This document shows positions 31,900 through 45,820 of a stretch of 64,000 nucleotides of DNA, piece by piece (the first letter of the stretch is position 1; each line of letters begins with the position of its first letter). The stretch lies in NCBI GenBank assembly GCA_964017185.1, contig OZ024876.1, positions 36,012,406 through 36,076,405 on the forward strand, given 5' to 3'. A program made the translations under genes and the position numbers. The DNA is from Rugalucina vietnamica (Eukaryota; Mollusca; Bivalvia; Lucinida; Lucinidae). Under the pieces are notes generated by a model, which saw only the letters and a list, made by a program, of their open reading frames with translations, did not search any database and was not told the DNA's origin.

Positions 31900-34370
31900 C
31901 CAGAGGACCAACGGTCCTGTAAACACTCACCTGAGATCTGCTATATTAACCAAATATTTATTTAAAAAAATTTGCCCTTTATGGGGCCCCCACCGACCAA
32001 TCAAAATAAAGGATTAGGACAAAAGTCAACCAAACTGTAGATGACTACTCTATAAACATTTCTGCAAAATTAGAATTCAAATATCTGCGATTGGACCAGA
32101 AAAAAATAGCCAATTTCCACTTTTCCCATTTTAAGTCTATCGAAACTTTAAGTTGCCATAGCAACCAGATTTCTTATCCGACTGAAATAAAAAAAAAAAC
32201 ACAAATTATGTAGAGACTACTGTCAGGAACATGTATACAAAGTACAGGCTTCATGCCATAGACAATTTCTGAGGAGAAGATTTTTAAATGTTTTTCGAAA
32301 TTTTAGCTTTATGTGGCCCTAGCAACTAATCAAAATAAAGGATTAGGAAAAAAAAGTCACATGAAACATAGATGCCGTGTGCGATTTGTAGCTTCTGGAA
32401 GTAGAAGTAAGTTAATTCAGATCGATTTACGTCTTCTGAAACCAGAAGAGGCCTCTTCCGTCAAATCAAACAGGGGTCTTCTGGTTCTACAAGCTCTTCT
32501 GCCTCTTCCGAATTTTGAGTGGAAGACGCAAGACGGAAGAGGTCACGTGACCGCGTTCTTGTCAACAACAATGGCTGCCTCTGCAGCTGGACCGACTTTC
32601 AACGACTTTCACTAGCTCTTGCAAAATGTATGCTTCATATACATTTTACTAAAAGGATTTAGTGAAAGAAAAAGACATGTTTTCATCCTTAATTTCTTTC
32701 ATAGCTTGTTTACAGAATCGATTGTTTTGATTTAAGAATTACAAGGATAGCTTTTAAAAAAGCTAGTGTCGCCCGTTTTCTCTGTTATTTAGATCTAGAC
32801 CACCATCATTTAGTCCTGGATTGCGTAAGAATGGTTATTCAGCTTAACTAACATGTAGATCAACTGTCTAACCTACATCGCGTTTCACTTTTATAACTCG
32901 TTCATTCCATTTGTGTCGAGGGGTGTAAAGGGACATCAACGGAAATGTTCTATTGAACATCCAGCCTGATCAAAATACAGAAACCGAAATTTTGTGCTCA
33001 GGAGACGAAACGCCTTGTAAAACGAATGCGTACACTCATAATTGCTAAATCAAGTCCACCCACAGCAAAGCAAACTCCCCAACAGTGCCAACACCTCCGG
33101 TTTGGAGTTTGACAGCAAAGAATATCGAACCAGTTTTAAGACCAAAGATATGATTGGTCGAAATAGATCTAGCCAATCACTTTCTGCCTTTCAATAATCA
33201 GTTCCTGTCGGTAAAACGTTGCTGGTTTCCCGCTTAGTCAAATTACATGTAAAATATTTCGAGAACCATACACATTTTCGTATTTGGATTCTATCGGTTT
33301 TCTTCCCTGTTTCCTTGGGAAAATCCTACCGTATATGTCACCCGTTGTGACGGGCGACAATCATGGAGGCCGCCATTGCGATTTCCTCCTTTTTGAAGAG
33401 CTACTCTATCGTTTACTGTTCGATTTGTTTTTTGTCTTCTGTCTTCTTTGGTATCTTCCGTCACGTGATATTCTGCTTCCAGAAGTGTCTAAATTGCACC
33501 CGGCAAGAGATATACTCAATAAATATTTCTGCAAAGACAAAATTCAAATACCTACAATTGGTCCAGAAAAAAATAGCTAATTTCCACTTTTCCCATCATA
33601 AGTCTATGGAAACCATAGCAACCAGAGTTCTTTACGACTGGAATAAAAAACACAAATTATGTAGATGCTACTGTCAGGAACATGTATACAAAGTACAGGA
33701 TTCATCCACTTGATAGTTTCTGAGGAGAAATTCAAATGTCTGCAATCTTAGCGGAAAAATAGCCGATTTCCACTTTTCCCATTATAAGTCTATGGAAACT
33801 TTAAGTTGCCATAGCAACCAGAGTTCTTATCCGCCTGGAATACAAAAACACAAATCATGTAGAGGCCACTGTCAGGAACATGTATACAAAGTACAGGCTT
33901 AATCCCCTTGACAGTTTCTGAGAAGAAGATTTTTGAATGTTTTTCGAAATTTTGCCCTATATGGGGCCCCTGCAACCAATCAAAATAAAGGATTAGGACA
34001 AAATTCACATGAATCGTAGAGGACTACTCAATAAACATTTCTGCAAAAACAAAATTCAAATATCTCCAACAAGACAGCAAAAACTGGCAATTTTCACTTT
34101 TTTTCCATTAGAAGTCTATGGGAAGCATAAGGTACCATAGTAACCAGAGTCCTTATCCGATCAAAACAAAAAAAAAACACAATTATTTTCCCCCTACCTG
34201 TAGATGGTGTATGTGTAATATGAGAACAATCGGCCCAGCGGTTTCAGAGAAGAAGATCTTTGAAATTGTGGACGACGACGGACGGACGACGGACCGTGAC
34301 GGACGCCGGACGGATGCCGGAGCATGGGTATACTATAAGCTCACCTATGAGCCTTCGGCTCAGGTGAGAT
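31900..34370 (-). mobile_element. A/B-family element (variant body) with nested TIR element
   Basis: B terminus CCAGAGGACCAACGGTCCTG at 31900, A terminus hairpin at 34338-34370 (GAGCCTTCGGCTCAGGTGAG). The body consists of the variant module also seen at 5460-6340: GTTGCCATAGCAACCAGA, TTATCCG, TGCCCTTTATGGGGCCCC. A GACGGACGAC-type microsatellite precedes the A end. A 1.13 kb TIR element interrupts it at 32374-33504. Confidence 0.8.
32374..33504. mobile_element. TIR element nested in an A/B element
   Basis: Imperfect ~35 bp inverted ends: GCCGTGTGCGATTTGTAG, CTTCTGGAAGTAGAA on the left; the complement of GCCGGGTGCAATTTAGACAC, TTCTGGAAGCAGAAT on the right. CACGTGAC occurs subterminally on both sides. 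The interior has a short in-frame start (ATGGCTGCCTCTGCAGCTGG) that soon stops. No transposase. The flanking duplication is not clear. Confidence 0.6.
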
Positions 34371-34745
34371 AAAAAGGTACAAGTAGGCAAAGATCAGGAA
34401 AAGGTGCAATCAGAAAAAAAGATTCCCACTCCAAAAACCGAGGTGGGAAAAAACTAAATTAATAATCAGTTACTTATACCATGAAAACATATCATAAGCC
34501 GAATAAGCAGCTATTTTCCCCAATAGGTGGCTACTCACTGTTACCTAAACTTAACTAAAAATATGAAAACATACATAAGGCGCCAACAGCACAAAATTTT
34601 AAACACCAGGACATTAAACAAAAATAACCATCACAGAAGTATTGCCTTGGAACGATCAGTAACACAAAATTACTGGCGGGCTTAAACCGGTTGTACATGG
34701 TCATAACCTCACCCGCAGCTTCTGCAGTGGCTCATAACAGTGGTT
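34371..34745 (-). repeat. Penelope-like 3' end (copy P4)
   Basis: Minus orientation, ~375 bp: AAGGTACAAGTAGGCAAAG, CAGCTATTTTCCCCAATAGG, TTGGAACGATCAGTAACAC, ACTGGCGGGCTTAAACCGG, CAGCTTCTGCAGTGGC. It begins immediately at the A terminus of the preceding element. Confidence 0.7.
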
Positions 34746-35489
34746 CATAAGAAGCTCCTGCGTTTCTGAGGAAGCGTATGGTTTCCATTATAACCAGTGT
34801 GTGATTTGGGTTACGAATCAAGTTGCCAAGGCCAAATGCTGTCGAACACGCTGTCATGCGATAGCTAATATACGGGAATTCCAACTTGAACTGTGGTTGA
34901 TCATATCATAAGGTCTATGACTACCAATCAGAGTTCGCGGTTTGAATTGTTTCCCATTTGCATATGACATTTTTCTATGACAAAAAAAAATATGAATAAA
35001 TAAACATTCTCCAGAACTTAGAAATTCAAACGCCTATGCTGACTCCGCTATTTATGAACGAAACATAAGGTGTAAAATAAAGATAGCCGTCTTTCCACTA
35101 ACATATGGAATACGGGACGAGGGTCGGTAGGTCGCTGGGAAAATAATTTTATTTTTAAAACGTTCTAAAATTAATTATTAGTTCTAGAAACAGACATGCG
35201 ATGAAGTTAAACACCATTACGAAGCTAAACAACGTGAGTTTAACTATCATTGTTGAAGTTATAGTAGTTTTTAACTGTCTGTTTACCTCATAAAATGTTG
35301 AGGGTCAGTCGGTATGAAAATATTTTTATTTCAAATTTATTGTCAGTAAAAACTGCAGGGTCGGCGTAAAAAGTCAGAATCGGTCGGGTTAGTGGCAGCA
35401 TTTTTTATATTTACGCCTAAAGCGTGTGTATCTATTTTCCCAAAACCTAAGAAAAAAAATGGCACCAACATACATTATAGGTGTTTCTA
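34746..35489. other. No recognisable feature
   Basis: Unrecognised sequence between a Penelope-like end and an A/B element; only short chance frames. Confidence 0.5.
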
Positions 35490-36374
35490 AGCTCACTTGA
35501 GCCGAAGGCTCACATGTGTGTTTATAGGATAGGCAGGCATCCGGCGTCGTTCGTCCGTCCGACCACAATTTCAAAGAAGAATATTTCTGAAGCTAGTGAG
35601 CCGATCTTGATCAAATTTAATGTGAAGCATCATTGGGTTGTGGGATTGATTGCTTTAGGTTTTGGAGCAGATTGTATTAAAGCAGTGGTTTCCATGGCAA
35701 CATATACCTCCCATAGACTTACAATGGGAAACACTAAAAATCTTCTTCTCTGAAGCCACAATGCCCATAGCTTTGTGGCAATACCTAATGGTCCTGTACA
35801 TAAATTGTGCCATGCATGTCCCTGGGGTCAAATTTGGCCACGCCCCGGGGGTCGATAGTACCCATAGACTTACTATAGGAAAACCTTCAAACATCAATAG
35901 CCAGTAGGCGGATCTTGATCAAATTACACACACAGTATCACTGGGTAGTAGAAAAGGTCGAATATTGCTTTTGGGCAGATTAGACTGGAACTCTTGTTGC
36001 CATGGCAGCATATACGTTTTAATGGAAAAAAAATAAAAATAAATCTTCTTCTCTGAAACCACTGGATCCACAGCTTTGATATTTGGTATGTGGCAATGGC
36101 TAATGGGCTATACATAACTGTGCCATTCATGCCCCAGGGGGTCAAAATTGGCTGCGCCCCGGGGGTCGATAGTTTCCATAGACTTACTAAAGAAAAACCT
36201 TGACATTTGAAGGAAAAGCCTTGCAGGATATTGCAAATGGACAGAATATTATTCTGAAAAAAGTATGGCACCAGGGCTTCATCCGTCCCGGCACTGGGGC
36301 ATATACCATACTATTCAAACATTGTTTATTGGTATATGTTGCATATCTCCGGTGAGCGTTTACAGGACCTTTGG
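35490..36374 (+). mobile_element. A/B-family element, diverged subfamily
   Basis: A terminus AGCTCACTTGAGCCGAAGGC after TTTCTA, B-like terminus CGGTGAGCGTTTACAGGACC, TTTGG at the right. The body differs: ATATTTCTGAAGCTAGTGAG, CCGATCTTGATCAAATTTAA and two GCCCCGGGGGTCGATAGT boxes. It is 885 bp. The fragment at 17730-17891 is the same subfamily. Confidence 0.7.
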
Positions 36375-37316
36375 TACTTTTTTATTTTTTTTTTTTTTTT
36401 TATTTCTTTTTCTTCACCGCCTTCCTTGACAATGGAACAAAATACCCGTGCATTGTATATGATAAAAACAAAAACAAAAAAATCCTTTTAATTGGTGAGT
36501 TGAAAACATCTAAATTCTGAATTCCATGAAATGTATTTGATACTCACCGATAAAAAGTAAATATCCTGTAAGTCTGTCCGACGTGTGTGAAAACTCCTTG
36601 GTTTTACAGTGCTTTGCAATGTTTACTTGGTATAAAAAAAACGTGTTACTCTGAAAAAATGGCCTTCAACTAAAATGGATTACCCGGTTGGTACTTTCGG
36701 TTTTGACTCCTGGCCAGTCAGACTACTACAGTAAAGTATAGAAATTCCATCTTAATTCCGTACATATCATCTTCCGGTGATTATCTTGTTTTACAGTCAA
36801 ATGAATTGAAAATGGCATACACAGATTGGTATATTATGTAGATTAATTATATCAAAATTGTTTTCGATAAATGTTGGATGAAACATGATGATTTCGTTTT
36901 TCCCGTAATTGTCATTACAATGTAATCTAAGTGTATTATTACACATAGACAAGGTGCGCTCGTTTCCATGAGAATGGCCTAAAAATTTTAATGAGAGTGA
37001 ATAAAGAGCAAAAGATTTAATGATTAGTGAATAATGAGGTCCTAAAGAATAATGAATAAATGTAAGTTTTTAATGAATAGCAGAGAAATATAATGAATAG
37101 TGAATAATAACATTTTAAAGAATAATGCATATGCTTAAATTTGGTTATGGGATTGTCTTAGATGGCCTCCCTGACATTCCAGAATTTCATTTTTTTCTGG
37201 GGGCATCACTGGACGCCCCCAGATCCGATTTAGTTCAAATGTTGTATTCATATTTCAGAAATCCTTTAATGTTTGGAAAGACATATGTCTGGATGCCAAG
37301 CATGTAGGGGCTCATA
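36375..37316. other. Unrecognised, with T run and TGAATA-rich stretch
   Basis: A T-rich run at ~36379-36402. At 36985-37130 a low-complexity stretch rich in AATGAATAGTGAATAA. A 60 bp part of this (ATTTTAATGAGAGTGAATAA ... GATTAGTGAATAATGAGGTCC) recurs at 47795-47855. No gene seen. Confidence 0.5.
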
Positions 37317-38001
37317 TCAATTCAATTCAATTCAATTCAATTCTTTATTCAGATTGCCAAATACATTTTAGCGCATCTACAAAACAATCAATACAAATAC
37401 ACAAATACACTAACTTGACATATTTTATCGTGAGTACTGGATGACCGCAAAGCAAATGTTGAGGAATGCTGATGCAGTGCCCAGAGCAGTTATACTACTA
37501 GTAATATGGCATCCCTGATCTAGGCAGTGTCTGCCAGCAACCATAAAATTGCGATCAGATCGGACATCCAATACGCATGAAAAATAGATACATGTAGGAT
37601 GATAAGCCTATGAATGGTAATATAACAAGATTATGACATGACGTAGGTGGCATCTCCAAAGTAGTATAATTATCAGTGTGTTTCAAAAGTTACACATAAT
37701 ATGAACTAAGCTATAGTGAACTGACATAGACTGAATTGAAAAATTGAAAATGTTACAGTTCCCTACGACATGACTATATGTATATATTTAAACATATATA
37801 TTAGTAGTTACTACTTCATTGTAACAAAATCTATCAGAAAAACAGATGATTCTATGTAGCGGCTATTATAAGAAAATAACAATAGCCATACCATCTACTT
37901 ATTTTGTGGACACTTTCTAATATGTAAAGCGTCACCAGTAAAATTACAAATGCTTTTACAATTTTGTTTAGTTTGTGGGTTAAGAATATGTTTAACTGCG
38001 T

Positions 38002-38691
38002 CTATTCCTTGCCAAAATCATGTACAATTTCTGATATAAACCTATTGTTTTTGCGTTTGGAATCATACTTATTGCAGTTTAAAAGGAAATGTTCCTCAGA
38101 TTCTATTGTGTCCGGACAGAAGGGACAGAATCGTTTCTGTCTCACAATTTTTGGTCTACAATAACGCATTGTTTCAATATTAAGTATATGACAACTAAGC
38201 CTAAGTTTGGTAATTAAAGATCTCTTAGCTTTACTAAAATTCATGTTTAAATAACATGGTACACTGAAACTATTATAAAGGGTACTAAAAAGTTCGAGTT
38301 TACTATCAGAAGATTCCTTGATATGTGCTAAGTTAGTCTCTACTTTGTTCTTATAAAATACTTGTAAAGTCTGAATAAAGGCACCTTTACTCAAGCTATT
38401 AAGTTCTTGTATATTCAGAAGCTTTTCTAAGTGTCTAATGTTTGTGAGCCATGAATTACTACCCTGCAGAAACAGCTGTTTGTCAGTTTGATATAGTTTA
38501 TATAGCAATCTGTCAGATGGAAGCTTGATGAGCCTGCAGTAGTAACTGTGCATAAGTTTAAGTATTGATATTAATATAGGGAACCGACCTAGTTCACATC
38601 TCGATGCTAAATTAGAAATTTTATTATGCACTCCTAAAGAGAATCTGCAAGATTTCAAATGGACAAGCTCAAATGGATATTTATCATCCAT
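38002..38691 (-). pseudogene. LINE-2 ORF2 C-terminus with zinc knuckle
   Basis: 229 codons ending in FCPFCPDTIESEEHFLLNC (C-x2-C-x8-H-x4-C), then a basic tail. The first residues (DDKYPFELVHLKSCRFSLG) continue the thumb region from the preceding frame. Confidence 0.8.
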
Positions 38692-38821
38692 TAAATCTAT
38701 CTTATAATCAGAAATCCAGATTTCACTAGCATATGTTAATATTGGCTGGATAAGTGTATCAAATAATTTGGATAAAGTTTCAACATTTATATCACTGTAT
38801 TCTTTAATTTTTGAGTTAAGG

Positions 38822-40396
38822 CTAAATAAGGCCTTTGTTGCTTTGGCTGATGTCTATTGAAGCCTGTTTCAGATTGCCTGTGAAAGATATATTGACTCCT
38901 AAATACTGATAATTATATACTTGCTCAATCGAAGAGTTCTTATATTTCATATCAGCCATGAATACCTTCCGTCTTCTGCTAAATATAATAACTTTGGTTT
39001 TATCTAAGTTGACCTCAAGTTTCCATCTGTTACAGTACTGTTCTAAAATAGATATACAATTTTGCAAACCTTCCTCTGACTCAGATATAATTAGTAAATC
39101 GTCAGCATATAATAAACAGTTTATATTAACATCTTCAATTAAAACTGGTTTACAATCTTCGTCAAAACTATCACATAGGTCATTAATAAAAACATTAAAA
39201 AGTAGAGGACTTAATCCATCACCTTGTTTAACGCCTCTGTAAGAAACTCTTGCTGGTCCTAACTTATTGTCTGCTTTAAATCGAAATTTTGTGCTTGAAT
39301 ACATACTTTTAATAAGTTTATAAAAGTTGCCCCCAATGTTAGTTTGTGTGAGCTTATAAAGCAGAGAATTTCTTGAAACTGAATCAAAAGCTTTAGCAAA
39401 ATCAACGAAACATCCATATACAGGCTTCTTTAATTTGTACACATATTTGTTTATTATAGTTTTAATTGCAAAAATGTGATCAGTTGTTCTATGGTCTGGT
39501 CTGAAACCAGCTTGAAAAGGACTGAAAAAATTATGCGACTCTAAATGTGTTATAAGCCTATTTTGAAGTAGGCTAGTAAATAGTTTACTGAGACAGCTAG
39601 ATAGACTTATGCCTCTATAATTATTACAATTATTTTTATCACCTTTCTTATATATAGTAGATATTAAGGACATATTCCAAGTGTCTGGGTACTCTGTATT
39701 ATTTAGTATATAATTAAACAATTTTACAAGTGGAAGAGTAAGAACTGAGGAGCCATATTTTAGCATCTCATTTGATATGGTATCAATACCTTCTTTTTTA
39801 TTTACCTTAAGGTTTGAGAGTCCCTTTCTGACTTCCTTGCAATTGAATGGGAAGTCAAGATCGTGTGATGTCGACTTATCAGACAAAAAAGCATTTATCT
39901 CCTCATCAAAATTAAGTTCATTATCATTTGGTTTATATAGTTCCTCAAAATAATGTGTCCATTCAGATATGGATTTCACGTTACTAGATTTATTGTTAGA
40001 ACCTTTCATGTCATTTAAGATTTTCCAGAAAAGTTTTGGATTTTTATTACGTGTATCTTCTAACTGATTTGAGATCTTTTTTACATATTCCGAGCGTTTC
40101 TTTTTTCGAAGTCTGTTATAATCATTTCTTACTTTAATAAATGTTTTACGTAAATCAATATTATTTGGATTATTCAATACTTTCTTGCCTAAACTCTTTA
40201 ATGATCTTCTTAAGCTAAAGCAGTCTTGATCCATCCAAGATTTTTTATATCTATGTTTATTCTTGTTATGCTTCTTCTTACATTTAAAAGTAACTGATTC
40301 TTTAGCAGTTTCAAGTACAATCTTGTTGAAACTCTTGACTGCTTCGTCTGTGGAACTAAATTCCTGCACATCTAGTGAAGCCATAGATTCAGACAA
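38822..40396 (-). pseudogene. LINE-2 ORF2 reverse transcriptase
   Basis: 524 codons: a basic linker (KKKRSEYVKKI), LKVNKKEGIDTISNEML, FVDFAKAFDSVSRNSLL (~residue 330), GVKQGDGLSPLLFNVF, LLYADDLLIISES (~residue 428), WKLEVNLDKTKVIIF. The active-site YADD is intact. The frame is lost near 38845 by an indel; sequence continues as ATKALFSLNSKIKEYSD in another frame. Confidence 0.85.
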
Positions 40397-40419
40397 TCTT
40401 TTAATAGAGCTTTTAATAG

Positions 40420-40519
40420 TGCCTGGTTGTTAGTTTGGTTTTTTCCCACCTTGGTTTTTGGAGTGGGAGTCTTTTTCTGATTGCGCCTTTTCCTGATCTT
40501 TGCCTACTTGTACTTTTTT
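40420..40519 (+). repeat. Penelope-like 3' end (copy P5) inside LINE-2
   Basis: 100 bp in plus orientation, GTTAGTTTGGTTTTTTCCCA, CCTTGGTTTTTGGAGTGGGA, TTGCGCCTTTTCCTGATCTT, CTTGTACTTTTTT. It interrupts ORF2 between SINS and TIKSSIKRL, showing retrotransposition after LINE-2 arrived. Confidence 0.75.
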
Positions 40520-41143
40520 ACTGTTAATTGATTGAATAAAATGAGATTTTGAGAACTCGGACCAAATAAATTTTCCATTCAATTGACTAACTGGAACTGA
40601 TTCTTCAGCCTGTGTATAATTACATGTCAGACCCATCCATATAGGACAGTGGTCAGAAAACTCATTTGGAGGTTGAACATTAAAGAATCTGATTCTATCA
40701 AATAATTGTTCAGGCGCTAAAATGTAATCAACAGAACTAACTCCACCATTATCATGAAAACAAGTAAAGAATCCTAAGGAATCTCCAAAAGTTCTGCCAT
40801 TTAAAATTCTCAAACCTGATTCGAGGCATAATGAGGCAAGTAGTTTTCCACTTTCGTTCGATATATTGTCTATATTATTACGAAGATTGGCTTGGTCATG
40901 TATGTAATTGTCTGGAGTTTGACAATAATTTTTGTCTATGGAACCATCATCATGAAATACAAAATCGAGCAACGTACCAGTCCGCGCATTGAAATCGCCT
41001 GTTAAGATAATATTACTCAGATTACTGTATTGGAGGACATCATCTAACAGCTTAGAATAGAATTCAATATTAAATGTTGAGTCTCTATTTGGTGGCATAT
41101 ATATTGAAGCTATGTATATAGGCTTCTCTAAATTGAAGGACAA
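40430..41143 (-). pseudogene. LINE-2 ORF2 endonuclease, second piece
   Basis: IASIYMPPNRDSTF, ILTGDFNARTG, SVDYILAPEQLF and EFSDHCPIWMGL are the remaining endonuclease motifs. Residues after SINSKK come from a 100 bp Penelope-like insertion (40420-40519), which ends the frame. Confidence 0.8.
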
Positions 41144-41184
41144 GCTATCTAGCTTAAACCATACAATATGGTCTGAAACACTTT

Positions 41185-41454
41185 CTAATGATATACCTTT
41201 TTGAAGGTGATCTTTGAAATAAATGATAATTCCTCCAGATCTTCTGCCTCGCTTTTTAATTTTTTTCCTGGTACATGAAAATTACAATACCCAGAAATTT
41301 CAATTGGAGAATCCTTATGAGTCCATGTTTCAACTAAACTAAAAACATCAAACTTATTTACAATGTTTACAAACTCAACATCTTGAACCTTCTTTGAACT
41401 TAAACCTCGTACATTCCAACTAGCAATCTTTAACATAACATCCATGACTATCAT
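41185..41454 (-). pseudogene. LINE-2 ORF2 endonuclease, N-terminal piece
   Basis: MLKIASWNVRGLSSKKVQ, NKFDVFSLVETWTH, then a frame change at the A run near 41270. After it the correct sequence continues as RKKIKKRGRRSGGIIIYF in another frame. This matches the start of an apurinic-type endonuclease. Confidence 0.75.
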
Positions 41455-41460
41455 TAAAAT

Positions 41461-41748
41461 TCACATTTTAAATGAAAAACATATTTCAAGTACTTCACCA
41501 GGGTATATAACTATATCTGCTATACAGAGATACTAATTTACTCAGCTCATCTTATAGTAACTATGACTCAGTCAATACAAGCATATTGTAGGCACTCATT
41601 AGAAGTATCTAGGGCATTTCCAGTGTGTATTATATAATAAATGAAAAACACCTATAGAGTAGCCCCCGAGTCTAGATTTGCAGCATCCACAAAAATATTA
41701 GGTCTGAATTTAACTGTAAGTCAACAACCACTTACTTACTGAGAGAGG

Positions 41749-41789
<41 letters not shown>

Positions 41790-44170
41790 ACTTCTGTCTC
41801 AATTGTAAAATTGTATATCAAAACATATTTCCTTATAGCCTTAGAAGTGAGACTCTTTAAGCATCACAATACATGTACCTCAAGACTAGACATTAGAAAA
41901 ATGCAAATACATGTATTTATCAAATAATCACTGTTAAAAAGTTAAACACAACTTTATAGAACTACTAAAACATATTTACATTCAATCTAGTTTATCACTA
42001 CTACAAATTGTACTATACTACCATAAAGTTATGAAATATCATAAATTCCATACAGGAGTAAATCCTCCTACTTTTTTTCGCTCGCTCGGTATTTAAATCA
42101 TTAATAAAATGTATTGTACAATCAGGCACAAGCACAAATCCATACATCATATAGTATTCCTATGCTAACTAGTTTACTAAATAAAAACAACAGCATTTTA
42201 TTATAACTTTTAGCCCTGAAGTTACATTTTTTCTTTAATAACCTTTGGTATTCATAATTGAAGAGAAAGATTCAGAGTAAAACGTTTGCTAAAAAATGGT
42301 ATACTATTTCGGAAAGTTTCTATGAGGTTTTGTGGTCTAGCAGAGTATATAATTATGCTTCTCTCAAGATGTTAATATCAAGGTTGCACTCAGCAGCCTA
42401 CAATTTAATATCATAGAACTAGTCCTTGTGGCTAAGGGATGCCTTAGGTGGGGGAACACGTACCTACATTGTCTTTGCTTATGGATTTAGCTGGCTGAAG
42501 AAGGCGTGAATAGTAATTATCATATTTTAGTGAATAATCGAGCTAAGGATCTCGGAAGAAAGTCTATGTTTCCCGCCTAAATTTTGAGCGTTTCTGGCGG
42601 CTTCTGTGTTATTTGTATAGAATATCAGTTGCATTCTCAGTAAAATATAACATTTGATAAATGCAACAACATGGTTGAAACCTCTTGATGTTACATACCG
42701 GTAACATAAATCTGTGTCAAAGATGGAGGGGGTCAGATTTTTTCAAAAAATATTTTGTCAGAAAACATATTTTTTGCCATAGATTATCAAGAAAATACAG
42801 CAATATGCTTATTGCAACCTAAAGATTTGGGTAGAAATGATTAATGCAGGAAAAACATGTACATAATCTTTACTAGATTGATAACTGTAAATAACACTGT
42901 CCATTACTTATGCAAATAGACATTTCCAACTTAATCCGATATTGATATTGGAGTTTGACATTGGAGTTCGGATATTTCTTTCGAGGGATATTCTCAAAAA
43001 CAACATGTAAACTAATAGATGTTAGCCATTGTATACAAACATGTTCATGTATATACTCGGGATCTATCGGTTATTCGCTTATTGATGCGCTATGCTGTGT
43101 TAAGAAATAAGATTACGGCATTTGTATGCGTTGGCGAGATCATAACAAATGTGTTAGCCCACATCTTTTCAGCGGCCCTTGGATAGTGGACGCCCGGGTT
43201 GGACGCAATATATCAGGTGAGAACTTGTACAGATGCACACCACCGCATGCGTTACTAGACATTTCTATTCCTACTTGCTAACAATTGCTTTTTCGTGTTT
43301 GGTCGGCAAACGCATAAACGCCGGTCCTTGGAGACCTGCAATGGTAGGACTGTTCAAGGTCTCAATATTGTTTGAAACTTTATATCATACACAATTTCAA
43401 CGTAGAGCATGTACAACAAGCGAAGATTCGTATAAGCATATGAACATGCATATCTTTATTTCGGCTCGTCTCGACGAGCCGAATATACGATAGGATTTTG
43501 GCTGGGAACCTACGAAAAATACCGAACACTCCGCATGACTACACAGGTTGGTTTCCGATCTACACTAATTAGTCATCCGGTAAGCCGAAAACATGTGATG
43601 TTTTAAACGTTAGCAGTGATTGGTTTAATGAAATCCAGCCAATCATCATTTTTCTTTTAAGCAAAGTTCGGATGTAGACCATTTTGCGTATGCTGAGATC
43701 GGGGCCATAAGGGTCGACTAATTACCGAACAGGAAATCCAGGAAGCAGGTCATCTCTGCCTTTTTACTTTTCGGTCTTACCAAGTCCACTCGGCCTTTTT
43801 TTCTTTTTTAATTCAATTTTATGTCCTTTTTAAGATAATTTCAGCTCATATAAGTGGGTGGAACGAAAACGGGAAGTCCACAAGAAAAACCATCTGGCAA
43901 ACCGCAAGCAGAAGGTCTCACACCGTGATCAATAGAACCCCAATTTCACTGACACAATTCACACCAAGTAAACCATGTACACGACTTCCATACATTGGAC
44001 CGTGTCTGTTCGCCTCCGAAACACCTCTAATTTCTATAGCTATTTCATTGCAAGCAGTACTGTGGCTTATGCGTACTTAATGACTGATTAGTGTGGGTCG
44101 GAAATCAACATATTTTTATCCCACTTGTCCATTATGCTTATGCACACAGAGCCGTTTCTAGCCTATAAAA
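41461..44170. other. Unrecognised, poly(A) run and a palindrome
   Basis: A poly(A) run at 41751-41787. A perfect palindrome at 43459-43483 (TTCGGCTCGTC-TC-GACGAGCCGAA). The first few hundred bases may be LINE-2 5' UTR. No gene or domain seen. Confidence 0.5.
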
Positions 44171-44179
44171 GTGTAACGG

Positions 44180-45595
<1,416 letters not shown>

Positions 45596-45820
45596 AAGGC
45601 TCACAGGGTGCGCTTATAGGATGGTCATGCTCCGGCGTCCGTCTGTCCGTTGTCCGTCCGTCGTAGTCCACAATTTCAAAGATCTCCTTCTCTAAAGCTA
45701 AACTTCATGTTGAACATTCTTAGAAAGGGGGAACGAAAGTTTATATAAATGGTCTAGGTCACATGATCTATGGCTATAGAAAGCAAAAAAAAAAAAAAAA
45801 AAAAAAGAAAGAAACCTTTA
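45596..45820 (+). repeat. A/B-family 5' fragment
   Basis: GGCTCACAGGGTGCGCTTATAG is a diverged A terminus, followed by CATGCTCCGGCGTCCGTC, a GTCCGTCC stretch, CACAATTTCAAAGATCTCC and ATGGTCTAGGTCACATGAT. An A run at ~45786-45806 follows and similarity ends. Confidence 0.65.

Larger units (their letters stand above)
37317..41460 (-). mobile_element. Second LINE family (Jockey/CR1 group), (AATTG)n tail
   Basis: On the minus strand it carries endonuclease, reverse transcriptase and a C-terminal zinc knuckle, then ~680 bp of 3' UTR with AATAAA (complement at 37344-37349), ending in an AATTG pentamer tail (37317-37342). A short pentamer tail instead of poly(A) fits CR1/Jockey-type LINEs. The 5' end past 41460 is undefined. 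Only a few breaks are present, so the copy is moderately young. Confidence 0.8.

Noticed and set aside
32313-32615. 100-codon ORF at the left edge of the nested TIR element
   Set aside because: It crosses the junction between the A/B element and the inserted element, so it cannot be an ancestral gene.
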